Notes: generated by a model not told the origin, from the letters alone. Counted from the first letter of the stretch, positions 1 to 15,801 are shown. The stretch: DNA of 64,000 bases from Leptospira perolatii (GCF_002811875.1 NZ_NPDZ01000001.1:755541-819540); one strand, 5' to 3'. Translations and numbers: made by a program.

Positions 1-663
1 TGTGACGATATCCGAGCGAAGAGCCTGGGCTTGCTCTCGAGCTCGTTTCACTTTTAAAGTAACTTCTTTAGGCGCGGACCGAGGGTGTCCGGAGCGAAAT
101 GGAGGTTCCGGATCGTATTCCAACATAAGCTGAATTTCCTTCGCTTCTTCCTCTCCGCGTAATTCAGCGACGATAGAAAGTGCGAAGTCTATGCCTGCCG
201 TAACCCCTCCACCTGTGATTCTATTTCGGTCTCTTACGATTCTTTCCTCAATAACTTGAATCAAAGGGAATAGTTTAAGAATATCTAATGAAAGCCAGTG
301 GGTCGTGGCTCGAAAACCGTTTAGCAATCCTGCTGCAGCTAACACTAACGAGCCGGTGCAAACCGAAGTTATGAACTTAGTCTTCGGGGCGCGCCCTTGC
401 AGCCAAGAAAGAACTTTTTGGTTTTGCAATAGGTTGTTTGTTCCTACGCCTCCCGGAACAAAGATTAAATCAAAGGCTGGAGCTTCTTCCAAAGAATAGT
501 CCGCTTGAAATATGAGTCCTTTTTCCGAACGGATCAAATCCTTTGTTTCGGAAACTAGGAATACCTTTGCAGAGCTCATTCGAGTAAATACTTCATGCGG
601 ACCGGTAAGGTCCAATTGGGTCATATTAGGAAAAATGAGCATTCCGATCGCAAAATTAGACAT
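1..663 (-). CDS. DJ-1/PfpI family protein, isonitrile hydratase-like (partial)
   Basis: The reverse strand is open from an ATG at 663 to the window edge (221 residues seen, no stop). The residues read as a DJ-1/PfpI glutamine-amidotransferase-like fold. There is a DLTGPHEVF segment with the conserved Glu24, a VPGG turn near 70, and the nucleophile elbow SVCTGS with Cys102 followed by the usual LAAAGLL helix, then GGGVTAGIDFAL near 160. This pattern is typical of isonitrile hydratase (InhA-type) proteins and of the N-terminal half of GlxA-type regulators. Isonitrile hydratases are about 225-230 residues, so the gene probably ends just beyond the edge, but a C-terminal AraC domain cannot be excluded. 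It is divergent from the XRE gene. The family call is firm; the substrate is inferred. Confidence 0.8.
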   Translation of the reverse strand, partial: MSNFAIGMLIFPNMTQLDLTGPHEVFTRMSSAKVFLVSETKDLIRSEKGLIFQADYSLEEAPAFDLIFVPGGVGTNNLLQNQKVLSWLQGRAPKTKFITSVCTGSLVLAAAGLLNGFRATTHWLSLDILKLFPLIQVIEERIVRDRNRITGGGVTAGIDFALSIVAELRGEEEAKEIQLMLEYDPEPPFRSGHPRSAPKEVTLKVKRAREQAQALRSDIVT

Positions 664-845
664 ATGGTTACCGCAGTTCCGGGGTCTAAAAAATCAATCT
701 GGATTTTCCGATTTCGTCCATAAACCAAAATCTAAAATGGAACAAACTAAAATAATTTTCCTTTATATAGATATCTAGTTCCAAATTTTCAAGGTTTCTA
801 TCCCGATTTGGTATATACTGATATAGAAAGTAAACTAATACTATC

Positions 846-1136
846 TTGGGCAAAACAATCTATACCGACGAATATCGTCATTTTCAAAAGCTACTAAAGC
901 AGGCCAGGAGGGAAGCAGAATTAACCCAGGTGGACGTTGCGGAGGCTTTAGGGCAGGCACAATCTTACGTTTCGAAGATTGAAGCAGGAGATCGTAGAAT
1001 TGATGTGATAGAATTCTGGAATTTGGCCAAGCTCTACGGAAAGCCGGTCGATTTTTTCTTTCGATTTGAAGAGGAACCTCAATCTAAAACAAAGCGCAAA
1101 TCTTTGAAAGCAGCAACTCCTAAAAAGGGAAAGTGA
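846..1136 (+). CDS. XRE-family helix-turn-helix regulator
   Basis: A 96-residue protein with one Cro/C1-type helix-turn-helix at about residues 16-70 (LTQVDVAEALG, then the recognition helix with SYVSKIEAG) and a Lys-rich tail. The reading frame is closed by a TAA at 831, so the TTG at 846 is the first usable start; no strong ribosome binding site is seen. The upstream DNA (about 800-840) is AT-rich with the palindrome GTATATAC, a plausible promoter/operator for self-regulation. The gene converges on vapC with only six bases between the stops. It is probably a small DNA-binding repressor. No toxin partner is visible on its own strand. Confidence 0.8.
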   Translation: MGKTIYTDEYRHFQKLLKQARREAELTQVDVAEALGQAQSYVSKIEAGDRRIDVIEFWNLAKLYGKPVDFFFRFEEEPQSKTKRKSLKAATPKKGK

Positions 1137-1142
1137 TTCGTT

Positions 1143-1514
1143 TTAGGATTTCGTTTGCACGTGAAGAGATAAGGATTCTGCAGTGCGGCGTAAGGATTTA
1201 TCTTTAGTAAATAAACTGGATCTGGAGATAACGCAACTAGCCAATAGATGCGCATCGATCCAGCCGATTCCGCTGGAAGCAAGTGAGCGAATTTCTGCAA
1301 ATTGGAATACTTCCTTGTGCGTGGCAATTTTGCTTTCCGGAAGTTGCCGTAAGTTATTCAAGAAATCACTTTTGTTCTGAATTCTTCCCAAGCTCAATTC
1401 ACCGATTACAAAAGGGTGCTGTAACACTAGGCCCTGTTTTAACAGCTCTATTAGCTCCAAATCTGGTGTCCTGAGGTGGTCAATCCAGACCGATGTATCC
1501 ACAAGAACTTTCAC
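1143..1514 (-). CDS. vapC: VapC-type PIN-domain toxin
   Basis: A 123-residue PIN-domain protein, expected to be an Mg-dependent RNase and the toxin of a type II toxin-antitoxin pair. The four acidic metal-binding residues are in place: Asp6 in VDTSVW, Glu39 in GEL, Asp87 in WIDAHLL and Asp105 in TKD. The length is normal for the family and the site looks intact. The gene starts with GTG at 1514, which overlaps the TGA of the upstream antitoxin gene (GTGA), so the two are translationally coupled. Family members cleave tRNAs or the 23S sarcin-ricin loop; the target here is unknown. Confidence 0.88.
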   Translation of the reverse strand: MKVLVDTSVWIDHLRTPDLELIELLKQGLVLQHPFVIGELSLGRIQNKSDFLNNLRQLPESKIATHKEVFQFAEIRSLASSGIGWIDAHLLASCVISRSSLFTKDKSLRRTAESLSLHVQTKS

Positions 1515-1765
1515 TCTTGCATTTTCCTTCTTTCTGGAGCGCTAGCATTCGATTCTGACCCTCCCAGTAATGCAAGTCTTTCGGCTGCCTTCTCCCGAAT
1601 CAGAGCTTTTAAGCCTTCTTGTACTAGTCTGGTCTTTTCCTCAATTCCGGTATATTGTTGAGCACTCGCGAGTAGCTCATCTGGTATGTAGAGTGTAGTC
1701 TTCATATGTCTAGAATAGATGGCATTATATGGCTTAATCTGATAGCTTTCAAGTGGTTTTCCCAT
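1511..1765 (-). CDS. vapB: VapB-type antitoxin
   Basis: The gene directly upstream of vapC, overlapping it by four bases. The protein has the short ribbon-helix-helix start MKTTLYIPDELL seen in many VapB antitoxins, then a helical C-terminus that would wrap the toxin. Two starts are possible. The ATG at 1765 has a clear AGAGGT ribosome binding site seven bases upstream and gives 84 residues. The internal ATG at 1705 gives the usual 64-residue family length but has no good binding site. The longer start is given here on the basis of the binding site. VapB proteins neutralise VapC and repress their own operon. Confidence 0.8.
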   Translation of the reverse strand: MGKPLESYQIKPYNAIYSRHMKTTLYIPDELLASAQQYTGIEEKTRLVQEGLKALIREKAAERLALLGGSESNASAPERRKMQE

Positions 1766-2002
1766 TTTCTTACCTCTTTTTTCTTCATTTTCTGGAAATT
1801 CTCATGTGCTTCATTTTTTTTTTCAAAAATGGAAGACATCCGTTTTTCTGGATGGGAAAGTTTTTGGTTCAAAAGTTGCTAGGGGATCGGTTTTCGGAGC
1901 TAACCGATCTGAGTGTCTAGCACAAATAATGCCAGTTATACTAGCGTCTAAGAAAAACTTTTGAACATACAGGTGAATCACCCCCATTCGGGCGCGAAAA
2001 CC
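1766..2002. other. Intergenic stretch with nested inverted repeats
   Basis: No gene is seen between vapB and the promoter of the tRNA-secE block. The stretch holds a perfect 11-bp inverted repeat, GTTCAAAAGTT at 1867-1877 and its complement at 1956-1966. Inside this is a perfect 8-bp hairpin, GATCGGTT at 1885-1892 with AACCGATC at 1902-1909. No T-run follows either, so these are not standard terminators. They may be a small folded RNA, a protein site or a remnant of a mobile repeat. Confidence 0.5.
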
Positions 2003-2030
2003 TTGACCTACGACCCAGGGTAAAAATAAT
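2003..2030 (+). promoter_or_regulatory. Strong sigma-70-type promoter for the tRNA-secE-nusG block
   Basis: The -35 box TTGACC is at 2003-2008 and the -10 box AATAAT at 2025-2030, with a 16-base spacer. Transcription would start near 2037, about 37 bases before tRNA-Thr. The same box pair and spacing (TTGACC, 16 bases, AATACT) stands before the other tRNA-Thr gene at 42054, which supports the call. Confidence 0.65.
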
Positions 2031-2073
2031 GTGTATTTCTAGCTTCCCTACCAGGGGGCAAAGATCGAAGCAC

Positions 2074-2145
<72 letters not shown>

Positions 2146-2158
2146 GGTTTATAGAAAC

Positions 2159-2229
<71 letters not shown>

Positions 2230-2279
2230 GAGAGAAAGTTCCAAAAGAGGAACAAACCTTATCTTTAGGAAGGAAAAGA

Positions 2280-2462
2280 GTGAAGTTGAGCGTTTTCATA
2301 CAAGAGTGCAGAGAAGAGCTGAAAAAAGTCCAGTGGCCAAATCGCCAGGAAGTTGTACAGTCTACTTTTGTGGTACTCGCAACCGTACTATTTTTCTCAA
2401 CATTTCTTTTCCTTTCTGACATGGCATTTGTCCGGATACTCACCGGATTTTGGAATCTGTGA
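2280..2462 (+). CDS. secE: Preprotein translocase subunit SecE
   Basis: A 60-residue protein of the short, single-span SecE type found in most bacteria outside the enterics. It has the conserved amphipathic start ([15 protein letters not shown], where the KKVxWP motif contacts SecY) and one membrane helix at about residues 28-55. It clamps the SecYEG channel in the inner membrane. It starts with GTG at 2280 after GGAAAAGA. It lies between tRNA-Trp and nusG, the conserved order. Confidence 0.93.
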   Translation: MKLSVFIQECREELKKVQWPNRQEVVQSTFVVLATVLFFSTFLFLSDMAFVRILTGFWNL

Positions 2463-2497
2463 GAATTAAGGAGCTAGGGAATACCGAGGTAGGAGCA

Positions 2498-3043
2498 ATG
2501 GGCGATTTGAAATGGTATGCGCTTCAGACCTATTCCGGTCATGAGAATAAGGTCCAAAAAAACTTGGAGAAGCTTGTTCTACAGCGTAAGCTGGAAGAAA
2601 AGATAGCCCAGATCAGAATCCCGACCATGGATGTGGCCGAGATGAAGAACGGGAAAAAGAAAGTCTCCAAAAAAAAACTGATGCCCGGTTACGTCCTGAT
2701 CGAGATGGAGATGGACGATGACCTCCGTTTCATGATTCAAAGTCTTCCTTCTGTTTCCACGTTTGTGGGATCCAAAGATGGAGGACCAGAACCTTTATCC
2801 GTAGAAGAAGTGAAAAATCTTTTTGCGGAATCTGGTGATGTGAAGAGCGAAGAGCCGATGACTCCTCGCATTCTATTTAAAGTGGGAGATAGTCTCAAGA
2901 TTATCGACGGACCATTTGCCAACTTCACCGGAGTTGTAGATGAAATCTTTCCTGATAAAGGAAGGCTTAGAGTGAAAGTGGAGATTTTCGGACGCTCCAC
3001 GCCTGTGGAATTAGATTATTTACAGGTAAAAACCGAACCTTGA
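2498..3043 (+). CDS. nusG: Transcription termination/antitermination factor NusG
   Basis: A 181-residue protein with the NGN domain at the N-terminus (KWYALQTYSGHENKV) and a C-terminal KOW motif at about 125-160 (GDSLKIIDGPFANFTGVV). It binds RNA polymerase across the cleft and links it to Rho or to ribosomal S10. The open frame extends upstream to 2450, but the ATG at 2498 has the binding site AGGAGC six bases upstream and gives the standard NusG start. That start leaves 35 bases between secE and nusG. Confidence 0.95.
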   Translation: MGDLKWYALQTYSGHENKVQKNLEKLVLQRKLEEKIAQIRIPTMDVAEMKNGKKKVSKKKLMPGYVLIEMEMDDDLRFMIQSLPSVSTFVGSKDGGPEPLSVEEVKNLFAESGDVKSEEPMTPRILFKVGDSLKIIDGPFANFTGVVDEIFPDKGRLRVKVEIFGRSTPVELDYLQVKTEP

Positions 3044-3060
3044 CCGGTGGGATATACCGG
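3044..3060 (+). promoter_or_regulatory. Candidate L1-binding hairpin in the rplK leader
   Basis: A 5-bp hairpin, CCGGT at 3044-3048 and ACCGG at 3056-3060 with loop GGGATAT, lies just before rplK. In many bacteria ribosomal protein L1 represses the rplK-rplA mRNA by binding a hairpin in this place. The position fits; the structure is short and no L1 consensus could be checked. Confidence 0.25.
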
Positions 3061-3086
3061 GAGAAACAAATTAAGGTGTTTCGCCA

Positions 3087-3515
3087 ATGGCAGCAAAAAA
3101 AGTAGTTAAGCAGATTAAGCTCCAAGTGGAAGCCGGAAAGGCCAACCCTGCACCTCCTGTAGGTCCAGCTTTAGGTCAAGCCGGTTTGAACATTATGGAG
3201 TTTTGCAAACAGTTCAACGAGAGGACCAAGTCCCAAATCGGATATAAACTTCCCGTTGTAATCACCGTATTCTCCGACCGGAGTTTTACGTTTATCACCA
3301 AGGCTCCTCCTGCAGCTCTTCTAGTAAAGAAAGCGATCGGGATAGAGACCGGATCTCCAACACCTCACACCACCAAGGTGGGGAAGATTACCCGTAAACA
3401 GCTGGAAGAAATCGCCAAAACTAAAATGGCGGATCTGAACGCGAACGATGTAGATGCGGCAGTTGCGATTATCGCAGGGACTTGTCGTTCTATGGGCGTT
3501 ACTGTAGAAGGTTAA
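3087..3515 (+). CDS. rplK: 50S ribosomal protein L11
   Basis: A 142-residue L11 of normal length. The N-terminal domain carries [19 protein letters not shown], the Pro-rich segment that moves during factor binding. The C-terminal domain binds the GTPase-associated region of 23S rRNA and ends with the GTCRSMGV segment. L11 forms the base of the stalk, is needed for RelA-type stringent control, and is the thiostrepton target region. It starts with ATG at 3087, 43 bases after nusG. Confidence 0.97.
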   Translation: MAAKKVVKQIKLQVEAGKANPAPPVGPALGQAGLNIMEFCKQFNERTKSQIGYKLPVVITVFSDRSFTFITKAPPAALLVKKAIGIETGSPTPHTTKVGKITRKQLEEIAKTKMADLNANDVDAAVAIIAGTCRSMGVTVEG

Positions 3516-3530
3516 TAGAAGGAGAGCATA

Positions 3531-4223
3531 ATGAATCGCGGAAAAAAATACCGTGCTGCGAAAGATAAAATCGACAGCACCAAGGTGTATCCAGTCGACA
3601 AAGCCGTGGAATTAGCAAAAGCTTCTTCTTACAGCAAGTTCGATGGAACGATCGAAATCGCAACTAAAGTAAATTATAAATCACTCCAGAATGTTCGCGG
3701 GACCATCTCTTTACCGCACGGAACCGGAAAGAAAGTTCGAGTATTAGTCTTTTGTAAAGGAGACAAGCAGAACGACGCAAAGGCTGCCGGTGCGGAATTT
3801 GTGGGAGATATGGACTTGATCGAAAAAGTCGCCGGCGGATGGACTGACTTCGATGCTTGCGTGGCTACTCCTGACATGATGAAGGATGTGGGAAAATTAG
3901 GCCCTATTCTAGGTCGCAAGGGACTTATGCCCAAGCCAAAGGCAGGCACTGTTACGAATGACGTAGTGAAAGCAATTACCGAGCTAAAATCAGGTCGTAT
4001 CGAATATCGTCCTGACAAAGGCGGAGTTGTTCACCTCGGAGTTGGTAAGGTCAGCTTTGACCAAGCAAAACTCGTGGAGAATATTCGCACTGTCGTACAA
4101 ACCCTTCTCCGGGACAAACCCTCGGACGCAAAAGGTGACTATCTCAAGACCTTCTCTGTGGCACCGACCATGGGTGTGGGAATTAAGGTAGATGTTAAGG
4201 AGCTCGTGAACTCTTCCGTGTAA
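3531..4223 (+). CDS. rplA: 50S ribosomal protein L1
   Basis: A 230-residue L1, full length for bacteria. It forms the mobile L1 stalk on 23S rRNA and helps release deacylated tRNA. The family core is present, including GRKGLMPKPKAGTVT and the AAGAEFVG segment. It follows rplK by 15 bases with the binding site AAGGAGAG. In other bacteria it represses its own operon at the translational level. Confidence 0.97.
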   Translation: MNRGKKYRAAKDKIDSTKVYPVDKAVELAKASSYSKFDGTIEIATKVNYKSLQNVRGTISLPHGTGKKVRVLVFCKGDKQNDAKAAGAEFVGDMDLIEKVAGGWTDFDACVATPDMMKDVGKLGPILGRKGLMPKPKAGTVTNDVVKAITELKSGRIEYRPDKGGVVHLGVGKVSFDQAKLVENIRTVVQTLLRDKPSDAKGDYLKTFSVAPTMGVGIKVDVKELVNSSV

Positions 4224-4250
4224 GGAAGGGGGAGCAGGGAGAAATATCAG

Positions 4251-4784
4251 ATGCCCAGCCAGGACAAATACGAAAAAGTTGCCCTACTCAAGGGAAAATT
4301 AGAAGCAAACAGCGATTTTATTTTAGCAAGCTACAGCGGACTTACCGTTGAGGAGATCACAGGACTGAGAGCGAAACTTCGTAAAGAAGGTTCGGAAATG
4401 AAAGTTGTTAAGAACAACTTATTCCTACTCGCCCTGAAAGAATCCGCAAAGCACAAGGATAAGAACATCGCTTTTGGACCAGAATACCAAGGCCCGCTTG
4501 CTGCAATCTTCGCAGATGCAAACCTTCCTTCCATTGCAAAGATCTGTAAAGAATTTGCAAAGACTAACAAGAATCTAGTCTTAAAGGCAGGTTATATGGA
4601 CGGTGGCGTTCTCGATGCAAACGGTGTCGAGGCCATTGCAGGCTTGCCAAGCAAAGAGCAACTCTTGGCTCAGATTGCTGGCGGTATTAACGGTCCTGCA
4701 AGAAGCATTGCTTCTGGAATCAACCAGATCATTGCAAGTCTTGCACGTGCGATTCAAGCAGTCGCAGAGAAGAACAACCAATAG
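4251..4784 (+). CDS. rplJ: 50S ribosomal protein L10
   Basis: A 177-residue L10, the stalk base protein that carries the L7/L12 dimers. The N-terminal globular domain has the conserved [17 protein letters not shown] stretch and the VVKNNL segment. The Ala/Ile-rich C-terminal helix (about 140-177) binds L7/L12. Only 27 bases separate it from rplA, so any L10 autoregulatory leader must overlap the end of rplA. Confidence 0.97.
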   Translation: MPSQDKYEKVALLKGKLEANSDFILASYSGLTVEEITGLRAKLRKEGSEMKVVKNNLFLLALKESAKHKDKNIAFGPEYQGPLAAIFADANLPSIAKICKEFAKTNKNLVLKAGYMDGGVLDANGVEAIAGLPSKEQLLAQIAGGINGPARSIASGINQIIASLARAIQAVAEKNNQ

Positions 4785-4835
4785 AAGAACCTATTTAGAA
4801 GAATAAAGGACGAAACGGAATCAAAGGAGCACCTA

Positions 4836-5216
4836 ATGTCTACTGAAACGTTATTAGAGCAAATCGGAAAGCTGACTCTCGTAGAGGCGGCCGACCTCGT
4901 TAAGAAAATGGAAGAGAAGTTCGGAATTTCCGCAGCAGCTCCAGTCGCAGTTGCGGCGGCAGCACCTGCGGGCGGCGGAGCAGCAGCAGCTGAAGAGCCT
5001 GCTTCTTTCAATGTAATCCTCAAAGGCTTTGGCGATAAGAAAATCGAAGTCATCAAAGTTGTTCGTGAAATAACTGGACTCGGCTTGAAAGAAGCGAAAG
5101 ATCTAGTAGAAGCGGGCGGAAAGTCAGTGAAAGAAGGGGTTGCTAAAGCAGAAGCTGAAGACCTGAAAAAGAAACTAGAAGCGGTCGGCGCCCAAATCGA
5201 ACTCAAGGCTGTTTGA
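4836..5216 (+). CDS. rplL: 50S ribosomal protein L7/L12
   Basis: A 126-residue L7/L12. The N-terminal dimerisation helices (1-33) are followed by an Ala/Gly/Pro hinge (about 35-58) and the C-terminal factor-binding domain ([24 protein letters not shown]). It recruits the translational GTPases. The binding site AAGGAG sits before the ATG at 4836. The rpoB-proximal hairpin follows after about 50 bases. Confidence 0.97.
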   Translation: MSTETLLEQIGKLTLVEAADLVKKMEEKFGISAAAPVAVAAAAPAGGGAAAAEEPASFNVILKGFGDKKIEVIKVVREITGLGLKEAKDLVEAGGKSVKEGVAKAEAEDLKKKLEAVGAQIELKAV

Positions 5217-5267
5217 TCGGTCCCGAGGCTCTGTCTCCTCGAAACCAACAATCAATCCTTTCATTTA

Positions 5268-5300
5268 GGCAAGGAGGTCTAGGCCTCCTTGCCCGATTGC
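5268..5300 (+). terminator. Attenuator-like hairpin between rplL and rpoB
   Basis: A perfect 10-bp stem, GGCAAGGAGG at 5268-5277 with CCTCCTTGCC at 5284-5293 and a six-base loop, is followed by a broken T-run (GATTGCTTTTTATC). It would terminate a fraction of transcripts or give a processing site, so that ribosomal stalk proteins are made in excess over RNA polymerase. A partial terminator in the same gap is known in E. coli; here the role is inferred from the structure and position. Confidence 0.6.
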
Positions 5301-5346
5301 TTTTTATCGCAATTATTCATTATTTTTTCCCACAAGGGGGCATCCG

Positions 5347-9027
<3,681 letters not shown>

Positions 9028-9039
9028 GGGAACCGCAGC

Positions 9040-13245
<4,206 letters not shown>

Positions 13246-13264
13246 GAGAAAACTTTACAAACTG

Positions 13265-13304
13265 CGCGGTTTTAGGAATTTGGTAAAATAGTCCGAAAAC
13301 CGCG
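13265..13304 (+). promoter_or_regulatory. Hairpin in the rpoC-rpsL gap
   Basis: A perfect 9-bp stem, CGCGGTTTT at 13265-13273 with AAAACCGCG at 13296-13304 and a 22-base loop, fills the 78-base gap between rpoC and rpsL. No T-run follows, so it is more likely an mRNA processing or regulatory structure than a terminator. The rpsL binding site (AAGGGA) begins about ten bases later. Confidence 0.45.
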
Positions 13305-13323
13305 GAAATAAAAGAAGGGATTC

Positions 13324-13698
13324 ATGCCTACAATAAGCCAGCTTATCCGCCACGGTAGAAAGAGACAGAAAAACAAATCTAAGTCTCCTGCCTTAAAGAG
13401 CAGCCCCCAAAGAAGAGGGGTGTGTACGAGGGTGACAACATTCACTCCGAAAAAACCAAACTCTGCTATGAGAAAAGTAGCAAGGGTTCGTTTAACAACT
13501 GGAATAGAAGTAACCGCTTACATTCCGGGTGAAGGACATAACCTGCAAGAGCACAACGTTGTTCTGATCCGCGGAGGAAGGGTAAAAGACCTTCCAGGGG
13601 TTCGTTATCATATTATCCGTGGTACCTTGGATACTCTGGGTATCGACAAACGTCGTAAAGGCCGTTCCAAGTATGGAACTAAGAAGCCTAAGGCGTAA
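13324..13698 (+). CDS. rpsL: 30S ribosomal protein S12
   Basis: A 124-residue S12, complete, at the decoding centre. The streptomycin region is wild type: the PKKPNS loop keeps both lysines, and [12 protein letters not shown] keeps the lysine of the second resistance hotspot. It stands directly after rpoC and before rpsG. In many bacteria fusA and tuf follow this pair; here they do not. Confidence 0.97.
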   Translation: MPTISQLIRHGRKRQKNKSKSPALKSSPQRRGVCTRVTTFTPKKPNSAMRKVARVRLTTGIEVTAYIPGEGHNLQEHNVVLIRGGRVKDLPGVRYHIIRGTLDTLGIDKRRKGRSKYGTKKPKA

Positions 13699-13710
13699 TA
13701 GGAGTTAGAG

Positions 13711-14184
13711 ATGTCTAGAAGAAGAGGAAAGGTAGAACCACGCAAGATCCAACCGGATCCAGTTTATGGAGACGCACAAATTGCGAAATTCATCAACTGT
13801 CTGATGGTAGACGGAAAGAAGTCAGTCGCCGAGAAATTATTCTTTGATGCTTTAGAAATTATTCAAAAGAAAACCGGAAACGATCCTTACACTACGTTTA
13901 AAGAAGCTCTTGAGAATGTAAAACCTCAAGTAGAAGTAAAATCACGTAGAGTGGGTGGGGTTACTTACCAAGTTCCAATCGAAGTTCGTCCAGAGCGTCG
14001 CTTGGCTCTCGGAATCCGCTGGTTGATCCGCTATTCTCGTGAGAGAAACGAGAAGAGCATGGCAAACAAGTTGGCTGCCGAGTTCATCGAAGCGCAAAAA
14101 GGAACCGGATCTGCGATTAAGAAGAAGGAAGACATCCGTAAGATGGCAGACGCAAACAAAGCGTTCAGCCACTATCGCTGGTAA
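13711..14184 (+). CDS. rpsG: 30S ribosomal protein S7
   Basis: A 157-residue S7, the primary 16S rRNA binding protein that organises the head of the small subunit. Conserved parts include the MSRRRGK start, the DPVYGD loop and the [19 protein letters not shown] stretch. It begins 12 bases after rpsL with binding site AGGAG. It is the last gene of the block; a strong terminator follows. Confidence 0.97.
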   Translation: MSRRRGKVEPRKIQPDPVYGDAQIAKFINCLMVDGKKSVAEKLFFDALEIIQKKTGNDPYTTFKEALENVKPQVEVKSRRVGGVTYQVPIEVRPERRLALGIRWLIRYSRERNEKSMANKLAAEFIEAQKGTGSAIKKKEDIRKMADANKAFSHYRW

Positions 14185-14250
14185 TTCCGAAAGTATTATT
14201 GTAGTCAGAGAACTTTTTACGGTTCTCTTTCGAATCCTAAAATTGATCTT

Positions 14251-14280
14251 AAGGAGAGAAGAAATTCTCTCCTTTTTTAT
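14251..14280 (+). terminator. Rho-independent terminator of the rpo/rps block
   Basis: A perfect 10-bp stem, AAGGAGAGAA at 14251-14260 with TTCTCTCCTT at 14265-14274, has a GAAA tetraloop and runs into T residues. It ends the long transcript after rpsG. The convergent cyclase gene stops three bases further on and may share it. Confidence 0.9.
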
Positions 14281-14282
14281 TT

Positions 14283-14903
14283 CTAATATAGAAGTCTAAA
14301 AGCTTTTGAAGTTCCAGCGGGCGCTTCTGAAAGTTGTTCGAATTTAAAACCGTTCTTGGAAGCTTCCTGAAAAACGGAATCTGTCACTAGGATTTCTCCA
14401 GCCTCTGCAGTATCTTCACCTAGTTTGCTTGCTGAGTTTACTTCGGAACCGAATACATCCGAATCTCCGATTTTTAAAACTTTCCCGTATCCAAGTCCGA
14501 CACAGAGCAGAATTTTTTCTTCAGGTATCTTATCCTTATTGTAAGTCAGCAGTTCCTTTTGCATTCGAATTGCCGACTGAATTCCTTTGCCTACATTTCT
14601 GAAAATGACCAGCAAACTATCTCCTTCCGATTTCAGAAGAATTCCGTCGTGGTCTTCTATGACCGGGATTAGGATTCTTTCTGATTCGTGAATAGTTTGC
14701 AAAAAATGAATGATCCCGAACTTTTCTACGCCTCTCGAAAATCCGGAAAGATCCGTGAACATGACACACCATTCTTCTCCGAAAAGGTCCCATATTCGCT
14801 TATCAACATTTTCTTTATTTGCTCCGGGTTGTAATCTGTCCTGGATTAATTTTTCAAGACGGTCTTCGGATGCACTGGTCGCGATGGTTCGTTTATAGCC
14901 CAT
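14283..14903 (-). CDS. Class III adenylate/guanylate cyclase domain protein
   Basis: A 206-residue soluble protein that is almost all cyclase catalytic domain (about 45-205). Metal-binding Asp51 is in FTDLSGF and Asp95 in EGDS. Lys91 in LKSEGDS fits the adenine-specifying lysine of adenylate cyclases. Asp149 and Asn156 (SDVFGSEVN) are in the expected places. The transition-state arginine is replaced by Lys160, which may lower activity. No sensor or membrane domain is present, only a 40-residue N-terminal segment. Most likely it makes cAMP, or it is a degenerate member. It converges on rpsG. Confidence 0.85.
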   Translation of the reverse strand: MGYKRTIATSASEDRLEKLIQDRLQPGANKENVDKRIWDLFGEEWCVMFTDLSGFSRGVEKFGIIHFLQTIHESERILIPVIEDHDGILLKSEGDSLLVIFRNVGKGIQSAIRMQKELLTYNKDKIPEEKILLCVGLGYGKVLKIGDSDVFGSEVNSASKLGEDTAEAGEILVTDSVFQEASKNGFKFEQLSEAPAGTSKAFRLLY

Positions 14904-14993
14904 AAGTTTGCTATTCTTATCCTTTGCCCGAGCTCTCGTCTATAAAATATTGGAAAAGAAGCGGATTAGTGTTCCACGATGAACTTCTAAAAG

Positions 14994-15638
14994 TTACAGA
15001 TTTGCTTTCGCTCTTTCTTCAGCGATGCGTATAAGGTCTAGTAGCCTTAACTCGATTAATTTTTGCGCCTCTCTTAGAAGAGCTTTTCCGTCCGTTTGGT
15101 CCACGATCAAAGTGAACCGGACCAAACTTCCGACTGTGTGAGTAAAAAACAAAGCGAATGGTTTTACTTCGCTTTTCTTTAAAGCAGGAATGGCCTTAAG
15201 AATTACGTCGCTAAAAAGGTCGGCGTTGCGATAGCTGTCGTCTGCATCCAGTTTGACGAGTTTTGGATCCGCTTGTATGCCTGCCCAAATATTGGATAAA
15301 GCGGGATCCTCTACAAAAAAGTTTACGAATACTTTAAGTGATTTAGGGACAGCCTCGAATAAAGCTTCTAGGTCATTGATTTCGCTGATTTCATTTCGGA
15401 GAGCAGTGTGAATCGACTCGAAGTAGTCGGTCATGATTCTCATCAACAGAGAGCTTTTATCCGGAAAGTATTGATAGACCGAGCTAATTGGAATCCCGGC
15501 ATTAGTAGCTATCTCTCTCATACTGACCGCATCGTTCCCAAATTGGCCGATTAAATCGCGGGCAGTATTTAGGATAAGATCTACCCGTTCTCTACTTCGA
15601 GTTTGACTCGGCTTCCTTCTTATAATCGGCTTATTCAT
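14994..15638 (-). CDS. TetR-family transcriptional repressor
   Basis: The protein has a TetR helix-turn-helix at about residues 15-60 (MREIATNAGIPISSVYQYFPDK) and a helical ligand-binding domain after it. The open frame extends upstream to a TTG at 15677; the ATG at 15638 (MNKPIIRR) is chosen because it gives the usual short N-terminal arm. Neither start has a strong binding site. The gene is divergent from the flavin monooxygenase, with an inverted repeat in the 160-base gap, so it probably represses that gene and itself. The ligand is unknown. Confidence 0.85.
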   Translation of the reverse strand: MNKPIIRRKPSQTRSRERVDLILNTARDLIGQFGNDAVSMREIATNAGIPISSVYQYFPDKSSLLMRIMTDYFESIHTALRNEISEINDLEALFEAVPKSLKVFVNFFVEDPALSNIWAGIQADPKLVKLDADDSYRNADLFSDVILKAIPALKKSEVKPFALFFTHTVGSLVRFTLIVDQTDGKALLREAQKLIELRLLDLIRIAEERAKANL

Positions 15639-15733
15639 GCTCAAATAGAATCCATTCTGAGTTTGGTTATCTGGCAACTTTTTTTCTTTTGGTCAAGATC
15701 GGGTCCTATTTTCAGTTGACTAATATCAATAAT

Positions 15734-15762
15734 ATGAACAATGCTCATGAAAATGTGTTCAT
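15734..15762. promoter_or_regulatory. Candidate TetR operator between tetR and the monooxygenase gene
   Basis: ATGAACA at 15734-15740 and its complement TGTTCAT at 15756-15762 form a 7-bp inverted repeat with a 15-base centre. It lies in the shared promoter region of the divergent TetR and flavin monooxygenase genes. The arrangement is typical for a TetR operator; binding is inferred. Confidence 0.45.
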
Positions 15763-15801
15763 TGATCATATATTGTTAATCGAAGAGTAAGGAGAAAAAC
15801 C

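Noticed and set aside
13324..13698. Streptomycin-resistance changes in S12
   Set aside because: Both lysines at the known hotspots are wild type.
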